Assembly: GCA_026210745.1 (NCBI GenBank)
Contig: CP110632.1
Location: forward strand, 1,240,001 to 1,304,000
DNA from: Exobasidium rhododendri
Lineage: Eukaryota; Basidiomycota; Exobasidiomycetes; Exobasidiales; Exobasidiaceae
Length of the DNA stretch: 64,000 nt
Reading direction: 5' to 3'
Part shown: positions 55,187 through 64,000 of the stretch, piece after piece
How positions within the stretch are numbered: the stretch's first letter is position 1
Layout: each line of letters starts with the position of its first letter
Notes under the pieces: generated by a model
Databases searched by the model: none
What the model was told of the DNA's origin: nothing
Seen by the model: only the letters and a program-made list of their open reading frames with translations
Translations under genes and position numbers: made by a program

Positions 55187-58100
55187 TCAAGACCATATAC
55201 TATACAACGCTTTGAGCTCTTCTTCGCTCAACTTGCCCGGCGCATTGCTGATGTGGTCAGGCTGGGTCACGATTCCGCCTTGAGCAGGTCTATGCGGAGC
55301 GAGCGTCACTTCGTTGCTACCCTGCACAGAGGAAGCGTCGTTTGTCTTGACGGGGCTCGCTCGGAAGCGCGACAAGTTGGCCAATTTCCCCTTACCGTTC
55401 TCTCGTTCCATCCGTTTCATGTCCCTTTCGCTGAATGCAGGCGCTGGCAACGACCCTGGACTGTCATCGCCAGGTGTCAAGGAATACTCCTCGTTGGTTC
55501 CGAAGGAATTGGTTCGATTGGCGTACACAGGATCGGAGCTTGTTCGGAAGTCGTTGCTACTCGTTGCTGCTGCTGCTGCTGCTGCTGCTACGTCATTGCT
55601 AGACTGGTCCACCATCCCGGTTCCAATGCCGCTGCCATAAAGTCGTGCCGTCTCCGGTGTCTTGCTGAAGATGCTGAACCGCTTTCGTCCAATCGTCGAT
55701 GAGCCGTCGACCAGCTCGCCCGTTTGGTAAGGAGTCTGTATGTTGAGTAAGGAGTTGGAGTGGGAAGTGGGATTTGAGTGGGAGCCGCCGTTCACAGTGA
55801 GACCGTTGGACTTTCGATACGGTGACGTAGTCGAGCTCAAACTGCTCTCCAAAGGCGTAAAGGTAGTGTTGGGTCGACTGCTCGCCTTCGTCTCTGAATT
55901 GGTGCGTGACAATCCCACGTCCGGCTGAGTCGACTCTGATCGCTTCTCCACCTTGCCCTGCAGCAAAGGAGAAGCGGCAAGTTCCGCTCCACTTATTCCC
56001 AGCATTCGTTCTGCCTTTGAGGGCCTCCTCGCCATGGCAGTAGATTTGTCCTGGTCGTGGTACGCTGCACCGGGCTCGAGTGGTGGTCCTCGTGTTGCTG
56101 ACGAGCGCTTGAAAGAGGTGGGAGAGTTGTTCGTAGTGGTCGCAAAGGAGGAGCGAATCGGACTGGCCATACTGCCAGAGTTGGCCACATAAGAATTGTT
56201 TCCAGCTTCGGGAAGAAGTGTGGTGGACGTCGTGCTCGGCGTGCGTGTATGAGTGGTGCTCGCATCTGACGTTGTGAATTGTCTCATGGAAGTCCGTTGA
56301 ACCCACTTGGCAATCGACATGACTGTACGGAGAGATCGGATTTGCAAAGCCTCATACCCGCACATCGTCGCCGCCTCGTACAGCGCCACTGCCAGTCGAT
56401 GCTTCTCCATTGGTGCAAGGGAGGTAGTGGCAGAAGAAACGGTGGGAGAGATGGGAGTTGCGCTCAATTCGTCGCTGGGAGGGGAGAGGTCGTGAGCCAA
56501 GGAGACTTGTGCTGCATGCTTTGCCCAGATCTCGAGGTCGTCCATCTTGTAGATCTTGGAGAGGAGCAAGAGTGCTGCTACGATGGCTGGATGTCGCTGA
56601 AGAGGGGTGCAGATGCATCGAGTGTACAGGAAGATCAACAGCGCCAGCACCACCGGGGACGCTTCTCCGATGACCAGATGGCGGGGAGTTATGCGAGGAT
56701 CTGCCTTGCTCGTGATGCTGCCAAGGTCTGTTTCGTGCGGAAAGGGCTGCTGGAGCGATGGTGTAGCGGTGGTTGTGTTGATGTCAGTAGGGGTGGTGAC
56801 GGAGCTTGGTCTACGATGAATCTCTTGTGCCTTTTGCCAGGCGTCTGAACGGTACTCTTGCATCTTGGCGGCGAACCATGGCCACCTCCTTTCCAGGATT
56901 GCTCGATCGCAACCGAGCTTCATCCCATCTGAGCATATGATCTCAAAATCACCTCGTCCGCCCATCATCAGTTTCGAACTCAATTCTACTTCCACCTTTT
57001 CCTTTGGCAGGGTATACATCAGACTGCCCAAAACACTACTGGCCAACTTCTCCAGACCAAACGTCACGGAGGCAAACGAGACAGACTCGACGGGAGGTTG
57101 AGTGATGCCCCAGGCTTCCAACTCCATGATCAAGACATGATCCCAATTCGTTTGTCGATGATTGTAGTCCGAAACAAGGTCTCGATCTCGATGTCCGAAG
57201 ACGAGCAGCCGAGTTTGCGTAGGCCACAGTACTCCCCTGTTCCACGAGCCAGTAGTGAGCAGAGGTCCCACGTCCAATCGACTCCACGTCATCTTGGGCA
57301 GGTAGAGCGCCCAAATGGCAAAGGTTTGCGATGTGTTAGCAAGGTAGGTGCCTGAAATAAGCATGTGGTCGCCTAACATTGCGCCCATTGGAAATCGAAG
57401 ACCGGGAGGCAGGCTTATTCCCCGCATACAGCCTGACTGATCCTCGACACTGATCGAATCTCCCTCCTCCCCATCCGACCTGTCCTGAAATTCAATTATC
57501 TCCATCTCTCGCTTAACGTCGGTGAAGTTGTAGTTTGTATAGATGTAGATTGGCAGCCTCCTTTCCTTTCCTTTGTCGTCCCACTTCTTTTTGCTCGTTG
57601 GAAGCGGACTGAGATTAATCTCAGACAGCAAAGGATCATCTCTCTTCTCCAATTGAGGTGTTGTAGCAGCAGCATGGCTCTTCGTCTCTTTCTGCCCTGA
57701 CAGACGATCATCGACGGTCCAGGCTGCACCAATAGCTAGACTTCGATAACTACCCCGCTGCTTGCCAAATCGTTGTGTAGCATTCCACTTTCTTTCCTCT
57801 AGATCGAATACATTGATTGTCTCGACGTAGTGGTTTGCCATATCTTGGCCTCCAATCACAACGAGTGAGTTGGCCGTCACAGAGGAAAGGTGGGCATACC
57901 TTGCCTCTGGAGTGAAGTCGCCTCCTACCTCACCCTTTCCAAAGACGTGATCCCACTTCTGCGTTGCCAGGTCGAAAGCAACGACTTCATTTAGTACGCA
58001 CAGCTCGGAGTCGCTTCCCTGTACATAGCCCATGCCTCCAAAAATGATCAATCTGCCTTGCCACAAGTCGCACGAATGAAAGTAGCGAGGTCGGGGTTGT

Positions 58101-58492
58101 GTCTCGTCGGACAATACATCCTCGTCAGGCTTCCCCGAATGCTTGGTCCACTGCAATGTCGAGAGATCCAGAACATACATATCGTTCACCATGCGTCGAG
58201 TGGTGACAAGTCGCCCGCCAAAGAGGTAGATCTTACCGCATGACGGCAACGACCGGGATGAGGAGGAGGATGCCGATGAAGATGGTGCATTGCCGTCCGA
58301 CCCATCATCGATCAGTGTCACAGAAGCGCCCTTAAAAAGAGTCCGAGACGTCAGCGCATCCTGACTCTAAACGCCATCCCGAACTAGCACCTCAGTCGCA
58401 CTCACTACCAACGGGGGTGGTATCTCCCCTCTGCAAGCGTGCCAGTGAGCCGCCAAGCTGGCTAAGGGGGCATGAGAGGACTGTCCATTCAT
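55187..58492 (-). CDS. Kelch-repeat and BTB protein (Ral2-like)
   Basis: Kelch-BTB architecture of the fungal Ral2 type; fission yeast Ral2 acts in Ras1 signalling for mating and cell shape. Exons 58492-58406 and 58330-55187 give 1076 residues. The first exon supplies WHACRGEIPPPLV, which joins to GASVTLIDD and completes the usual start of the first Kelch blade; the second exon alone would lose it. Blades show IYLFGGRLV, RLIIFGGMG, LVVIGGQDM and LLVFGHRD (about residues 50-390). The BTB fold begins GDFEIICSDGMKLGCDRAIL near 485 and is split by a Ser/Thr insertion. Residues 700-1050 are disordered, with an eight-Ala run. The end, LSEEELKALYSIWS, looks like a short docking helix. The Ral2 role is inferred from architecture. 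Confidence 0.88.
55565..55588. repeat. TGC trinucleotide repeat coding for Ala run
   Basis: Eight units inside the disordered tail of the Kelch-BTB gene. Confidence 0.9.
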
Positions 58493-59039
58493 GACCAAGC
58501 TGTCCACTTCGTCCTCTCTGGTTGGGTGCTAAGGAGAGGAAAGGGTAACAACGATGAAGGATATGGGCATGTAGGAAGAAGAGGGGCGTTTTGCTGTGTC
58601 TACGAAGGAAGGTGCAAAGGGTGCTGCGATTCGCTTCTTCTGTGATCGGCGATCCTAGATGCAGGGAAACAAAAGACCAAGATGCACTCGGGTGTTGTGA
58701 GTGCGACGCTAGGTACTGTAGGGATAAACTGTCTGTCAAAGCCAAGATTCAATGCCTCGAAGCAGTAATCTAGATCTTTAAATAGTATAAGTGCAGTCGC
58801 GATCTCCGGCTGCTGTACAGTGTTGTTGTAAGTTATATAGACGGACGAAGTGTTGGAAATTAGCTACACCACACCACAGACCAAACACCAGACTTTGGTC
58901 CAGCTATTTAAGCCCAAAGGGGGCAGGTACTTCACTGCACTGTAGGCTAAGGTGCGTCGAACGCGTGGAAGACGCGCGCGCCTCCAGCCGGATAGACGAC
59001 CTCTTTGTCTTCGGAAGCTCGTTGGTCGCTCTGACGATC
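58493..59039. promoter_or_regulatory. Divergent promoter region, Kelch-BTB / Psf1
   Basis: 547 bases between divergent start codons. A GACGCGCGCGCCTCC GC-rich word lies in the Psf1 leader. Minus ORF 58392-58745 is a shadow of the first Kelch exon. Confidence 0.5.
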
Positions 59040-59802
59040 ATGTTTGGTGACCTCGGGCTGAAGCTCATACAGGAAGCCAGAGCAGCGGAGCAGAGCGGTA
59101 CAATCAAACCCTACAAGTGAGCACCTTTTGGGAGACGTCGTATTGCCTCCAGCTGCCTCTTATTGTCTCTCTCTCTCTCTTTTACTGTCTCTTCTGACCA
59201 GCGACGAAACAGTCCGACTTGTGCTCCTGGAGACGAGACAGCTACAAAGCCACATCACATCACTACTCGCTTCAGGTGTCGCAGATGCCGAATCGAATCC
59301 TGCTCTAGCTGCGCAACTAGTGACGCACCACCTTTGCGCTCAGCGGAACAAGCGCTGTCTGCTGGCGTACCACCATTCTCGTCTATACTTTCTTCGACAA
59401 TCGCTCTGGAACAATGCTGGCAGCCTTACGCTCACACTAAATCAGGCACTCGAGACACCGGGAAAGATGGCTGCGGACCTGGAACAGAAGACTACGCTAC
59501 GATCACGCCTAAGCAGTACAGAGCTCGATTACCTCAAGAAGTACAGCGATCTCACGCTTGACTACAGGAGCGAATTTCTCGACATTGTCGACATTGCTTC
59601 TAGCTTGCGCCGAAGCGGTCATCGCGACAACGTCGGACCCATCAAGGAGCTCATGGTCTCGGTAGTAGCCAACGTCGATGCCAAAGATGTCCAGACGGAG
59701 CGTGGCAGTCTAAATCTACGGCGAGGCGAAAGGATGCGCGTCCTGCGGAGCGAGGTGGAAGCGCTCATCGTTCGAGACTGGGTCGCTGTGATCGAAGAAT
59801 GA
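59040..59802 (+). CDS. PSF1: GINS complex subunit Psf1
   Basis: Psf1 is one of four GINS subunits that, with Cdc45 and Mcm2-7, form the replicative helicase. Exons 59040-59116 and 59202-59802 give 225 residues. The start MFGDLGLKLIQEARAAEQSG fits the family N-terminus. The core helix pair has HHLCAQRNKRCLLAYHHSRL (family: R-N-R/K-C-x-x-AY-x-x-R) and MAADLEQK, then LSSTELDYLKKYSDLTLDY. The C-terminal B domain is present: RGSLNLRRGERMRVLRSEVEA, ending in RDWVAVIEE. Length matches other Psf1 proteins. Confidence 0.93.
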
Positions 59803-60165
59803 TCGGGCTTCATGCCACTTCCTGTTGAGAGCACTGTACCATCAATGATGCCAATGTAGCCGCCTCTTTCTTGTATTCTAGCACTATACCCAATAGCATA
59901 CCGAACAGCTTATGTCTCTTGTCTTTCATTGCGGGGACCCCCTTCGGCCGAGCCTATGGCGCGACACAAACACACACTCTCTCTCCTTACACTCGATCCA
60001 CCCCCTAGCTTTCATCTGAGTAAATTTCGGTCTCTAAAAATTGGAAGGGGGCGGGCGACTACCGCGTAGGTCGTTACATCCACCTCGAGCAGCACCGCAA
60101 CCACCAACAAAGCCAGATCGAGCACCCTCGCCTCCGCATCGTCCTTGCCACCTTTGCCTTTCAAG
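59803..60165 (+). promoter_or_regulatory. Upstream region of the zinc transporter
   Basis: 363 bases between tandem genes. No zinc-response element is claimed. Confidence 0.45.
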
Positions 60166-62012
60166 ATGGTCTCATTCGGAAAGGAAGCCAGGATCATGAC
60201 CCTTCTGGGCATCGATGTAGTATTCTTCCTGGTCGAGATCATCGTTGGTGAGCGCTAAATGGAGTTGGAAAATGTGGAGTGGTGACGATATTCTGACGGA
60301 ACTTTTTATCACTTCCTTGACAGGCTACTCTGTAGGATCACTAGCTCTCGTGGCAGACTCTTTCCACATGCTGAACGATGTCATGTCTCTCATCGTCGCC
60401 CTCTATGCTGTAAAGGTGAGTGGGAGCGAGCGTTCACGAAGGTCTGGTGGCCATTGCGAGCTAATGCGGTACCCATCTCCTTGCCTTGCCTCAGCTCTCG
60501 ACCAAAGGTCAGGAAGAGAAGGACCCTCGCTATTCGTATGGCTGGCAACGTGCTGAGGTTCTTGGTGCGCTCATCAATGGTGTCTTTTTGCTCGCGTTGT
60601 GCTTCAGCATCTTCATGGAAGCCCTGGAAAGACTGTTCAATGTGACAGAAGTGAGCAATCCAATGCTCGTCGTCATTGTCGGCTCTCTTGGACTTGCCTC
60701 CAACATTGTGGGGCTATTCCTCTTTCACGATCATGGTCACTCGCATGGAGGTCATAGCCACAGTCACAGCCATGGAAATGGCCATGCGGAGGAGGATACC
60801 TCGGACGTTGCAGCCCCCGACTCACCGATCGCCAACAGACACGCCAGGGCGAGAACAGAGAGCGTCGGTAGTCTCTTTGGCCACCCGGCGCAAACGAGGG
60901 CATACGTCGTCCAGGCAGCACATGACCTCGGGTACGACGGCCCGAGCTCTAGCAGCAACATTTCAGTCGGCAGTGAGCGAGAACGATTGAATGCTGGTAG
61001 ATCTCACAACTACGGCGCCACCGGACACGATGGACACGATCACAGTCATGACCATGCCGATGGACACAATCACGAGCACGATCATGATGTCGAGAATGGG
61101 GATGCGAAAGATAAGGGCAAGAAAGCTGGTCTGATCGGTGGCTTGTTCGGGAAGAAGAAAAGGACTGACGACCACACTGGGCATGGACACAGTCATGGCG
61201 GTGGTCACTCGCATTCTCATGGAGGTGGAGGAGGAGAAGGCAGCATGAACATGCAAGGAGTCTTCTTGCATGTCTTGGGAGATGCTCTGGGCAATGTCGG
61301 TGTCATTGCCTCTGGTCTGTTCATTGCCTTGAGCACGGTCTCGTGGCGATTCTATTCCGACCCGGCGATAAGTTTCCTCATCACCATCATCATCTTTCAT
61401 AGCGCATTGCCGCTCGTCAAGAGTGCTAGCTTCATCCTGCTTCAAGGTGTTCCCAGTGCGGTACCATTGGAAGAAGTTCGAGAAGCCCTGTTACAGGTGA
61501 AAGGAGTCTTGAGTGTGCACGAGCTACATATTTGGCAACTGAGCGAGACAAAGATTGTGGCAAGCGTGCATGTCCTCATCGATGTTGACGAAGCAAATTT
61601 GACACTGTATGGAGAGGAGGCGCTCCAAGCATTAAGGGCACCCGTGGAAGGTGATGCGAGTAAGAGCAGCATCATGGCGCAAGAGCACCGATACATGAAG
61701 ATTGCATCCAAGATCAGGGGAAAGCTACATCAGTTCAACATCCACTCCAGCACCATACAGCCGGAGTTCATCCGAGGCGGGATGAGAGGAATCGCAAAAG
61801 TGAATGGAGTGGAGATCGATGAAGCTGTGACAGACGAGGTCGGCAAGCTGGTGACGACGCAGGGGGACTCGGTAGAAGCGCAATTGACCATGAATGGCTC
61901 TGCTTGCCTCATTTCTTGTGGGCCCGACGGCGATTGCGCAGAGGCTGCCTGCTGTCCACCGATCACGACCGGTGAAGTACCAGCCTCTACCACAAGCACC
62001 AGCAATCCGTAG
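60166..62012 (+). CDS. Zinc transporter, cation diffusion facilitator family (ZRC1/COT1 type)
   Basis: CDF proteins exchange Zn2+ for protons; ZRC1/COT1 load zinc into the vacuole. Exons 60166-60247, 60324-60415 and 60495-62012 give 563 residues with six predicted helices. The metal site in helix 2 is ALVADSFHMLND, with His and Asp four apart, and in helix 5 HVLGDALGNVGV; the His-Asp type is typical of zinc carriers. A long cytosolic loop between helices 4 and 5 has several His-rich blocks (such as HDHGHSHGGHSHSHSHGNGH). The C-terminal domain includes VKGVLSVHELHIWQLSETKI, and a Cys-rich tail follows (CGPDGDCAEAACCPP). Vacuolar placement is inferred from family. Confidence 0.94.
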
Positions 62013-62050
62013 AAGGCCATACTCATAAAAGGACGTCATTGGATGAATGA

Positions 62051-62066
62051 TAATAATAATAATAAT
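62051..62066. repeat. TAA trinucleotide repeat
   Basis: Five units in the tail-to-tail spacer after the zinc transporter. Confidence 0.85.
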
Positions 62067-62171
62067 ACATAATGTACGATCTACGTAGAGTGAGACCGGG
62101 GCCAGGTATAGTCTGCAGCATTACCCAGTCATTACTACAGAGGCATCGAAAGGGGTCCGAAAGAGAAGCCA

Positions 62172-64000
62172 CTAGTGGTGACCGTTGCTTACGCCTGCTC
62201 GACGAGTCCCTTCACTAGCTAGCTGCTTGGCAAGAATGGCATCTCCTTCCCTCCTTTCCGTCTCTTGCTCCGTCCAGATTTCCCTGATGAGCGCCTTCAG
62301 TCTGCTTGTTTCTTTCAACACGCCTTGCTCTTCCTCGGCGAGGGAGGAGAGCAAGTTGATTTGCATCTCTCGTTCCATCTCCATGCCTGCACTTCGAATC
62401 ACACTCCAATCACTGTGTCTCTTGCATCTCCGCTTCGATTGTCCACACACAGCTACTCGAAGAGTCGCCGTCCCGTCCGTGTCGAGTGTGCCATCGATTG
62501 GTCGTTGGTCTTCGAGCATGCTCTTTGCTTCCGTCGTTTGACTCCAAGCAGTGAATCGAGCGTCGTTCCAGCTCAACCGCTCGTCGTAGCCGCATCTCGG
62601 CTGACCGCTCGACTCGACGGCCTCTTTTGCTTTCTTCTTGCTCTTTCCCTTCGTGCCGGTACCCCGGGCGCCCTCTACCGTTCCCCCATCCTCTGTGACA
62701 GGTTCAAGATTGGCCACTCGGTCCTCCGCTAGCTGCAGCAGCTTCGTTCGAGCTGCCAAAAGATCTAGGGAAGCATTCACCAACTCCTTTTTCTTCTCGA
62801 GAGACGTCCGACGATCTTCCAGTCGAGAAAGCTTCTCCATTTCGGGTATCTCACTCAATCTCACCCTAGTCTCCCTGTCCTTCAGGTCCACATCTACCTC
62901 TTTCTCCAGCACACTAAGATTGAGCTCATGTCCAAGCACAGACCGGAGCCATGCCTGCTTATCCTCACCCTCTGTCCAGACTGCTATCCCTTCCCGCTTT
63001 TTTGCAGAGGATATACGACTACTGTGGAGAAGCTTCTCTGCTGCCTTTTGAGGATTCAATCCTTTCGTCGCTTTGGCTTTTGAGATCCTCATCGCTGCCA
63101 CGGACACACCACACTCTTCACTGCAGTAGATCGAGAGCGGTCGTAGTGCGGCGTTGATACAGCTCGCTCTGATACACTTTGGCTTCCAAGTCGTGCGCTC
63201 AGTAGTGCCTGAATGGGGGGGGGGGGGATTTGAATAATCTCGATGTGAGTGACGGCAAAATAGCGCTCTCCAGGCCTACCTCGATCTACTCACTTGACTC
63301 GCAGACGGGACAGGTGAAAGTGTCCACTAATCTTGCTTGATCTTCAGAGATCTTCATGCAAGAAGTATGATACCACTCGTCACATCTACAAGAATTGCAA
63401 GGCAAGTCAGTCGTGCTGCTTCCCTTCTTGCTCGCTTTGACCAACTACGCACCTGTCACATGCTATCATCATTCGCTCTTCATCTGAAAGGGAAAACGAC
63501 ATCGTTACTTGCTTCAATAAGACCGACTAACGCTACTTTGATGATCGACGCTGTAAGGGTGTCAAAGCTCACCATAAAGACTCTTGCATACACAGTACAA
63601 CTTTTCGTTGTCCGCCCTCGCTCCTGCTCCTGCTTCTGCTTCTGTCACTGCACCTGCACCATTGGATGCACCTTCGCCAATTTCAATGTCCCCATATGGC
63701 TGCAGCTGCTCACCTCGCTCTGCTTGATTCGGTGTAGTCGATCCGGATGGATGCAGAGCTACGTTCTTTTTCCTGGCCGTCGCTTTCTTTATTCCCTTCT
63801 TCGTGACAGACTCCGAGCTACCGATTTCGACGTCTGGTGTGCCGGTCCCCTCTGTAGCTACACTAGTGCGATCTTCCCTCTTCACAGCCTTGCTACCCTT
63901 ACCCTTTCCCTTGCTCTTCTTCTTAGGGGGCACAGGCGTGAGCAGCAAAGGTGGAGATATCGCTCCTATGATGGCCTCCTGAGGCTCGAGGTCCTTCCCC
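62172..64000 (-). CDS. SPP1: PHD-finger protein of the Set1 complex (Spp1/CFP1 type), N-terminus outside window
   Basis: Spp1 reads trimethylated H3K4 and belongs to the COMPASS H3K4 methyltransferase. The right end of the window cuts the gene. Exons seen: 64000-63573 (open at the edge), 63483-63453, 63385-63294 and 63208-62172. Joined, they build the PHD finger YCVCKSLYDEERMMIACDRC, then DEWYHTSCMKI, then FTCPVCES, with the full Cys4-His-Cys3 set. The CFP1-type KCIRASCINAA and YCSEECGVSVAAMRISK follow. The C-terminal half has a coiled coil and a second Cys/His group (CGYDERLSW, VAVCGQSKRRCKRHSDW), as in Spp1/CFP1. The first 130 residues seen are basic and disordered. The 31-base exon is fixed by the PHD spacing. 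Confidence 0.9.
63215..63227. repeat. Run of 13 G (C tract before splice acceptor)
   Basis: On the coding strand this is a pure C run seven bases before the acceptor AG of the last SPP1 intron. Confidence 0.9.

Noticed and set aside
55314..56848. Several plus-strand ORFs across the Kelch-BTB gene
   Set aside because: Antisense shadows of a long Ser/Thr-rich coding exon.
58407..58745. 117-codon ORF upstream of the Kelch gene
   Set aside because: The correct frame there is the short first exon 58492-58406, which joins in phase to the Kelch start.
60486..60494. Apparent start of the zinc transporter's large ORF
   Set aside because: It is the end of an intron; the true start with helix 1 is at 60166.

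Overview
This window is nuclear DNA from a fungus, most probably a basidiomycete. The genes are dense, with short introns of about 56-106 bases that mostly start GTGAGT. The gene content is fungal: type I fatty acid synthase subunits, TOM20, Mediator, Set1-complex Spp1 and GPP-like HAD phosphatase. I cannot fix the species. All exon coordinates below were read by eye from splice signals and reading-frame continuity; none was checked by alignment.

Layout. 1-1334 (-): C-terminally cut disordered protein. 2259-3204 (-): TOM20. 3559-6960 (+): PX-domain protein of the Lec1/YPR097W type. 7178-8269 (-): HAD sugar/glycerol phosphatase. 8749-9662 (-): probable Mediator Med11. 10286-11485 (-): mitoribosomal uL4m. 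12093-12678 (+): ribosomal protein uS9 (RPS16). 13404-14926 (+): eEF1A. 15388-21554 (-) and 22628-28472 (+): FAS beta and FAS alpha, head to head over a 1.07 kb shared promoter. 29264-29561 (-): TOM6-like mini-protein. 30116-31173 (+): COQ3. 31503-33377 (-): RhoGAP. 34445-36103 (-): branched-chain dehydrogenase E2. 36525-38855 (-): unknown 776-residue protein. 39441-42080 (+): SCY1-like pseudokinase (Cex1 type). 42081-44003: gene-poor. 44004-44672 (-): DUF4604 protein. 44952-46228 (-): flavin-reductase-like protein. 46796-47797 (+): unknown. 47970-48496 (-): DUF1770-like protein. 48.5-55.1 kb: a less ordinary block with a Ulp1-type protease, a multi-exon unknown gene, an antisense two-helix membrane protein and several orphan ORFs. 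55187-58492 (-): Kelch-BTB protein. 59040-59802 (+): GINS subunit Psf1. 60166-62012 (+): ZRC1-like zinc transporter. 62172-64000 (-): Spp1/CFP1-type PHD protein, whose N-terminus lies outside the window.

How the genes fit together. Most are conserved housekeeping genes. Several act in mitochondria (TOM20, the TOM6-like protein, uL4m, COQ3, BCKDH-E2). Translation is represented by uS9 and eEF1A. The two FAS genes make up the whole cytosolic fatty acid synthase. The clearest candidate for something undescribed is the 48.5-55.1 kb block: its proteins are not recognisable beyond the Ulp1 domain, gene structures are compressed, reading frames compete, and two spliced genes appear to overlap tail to tail.
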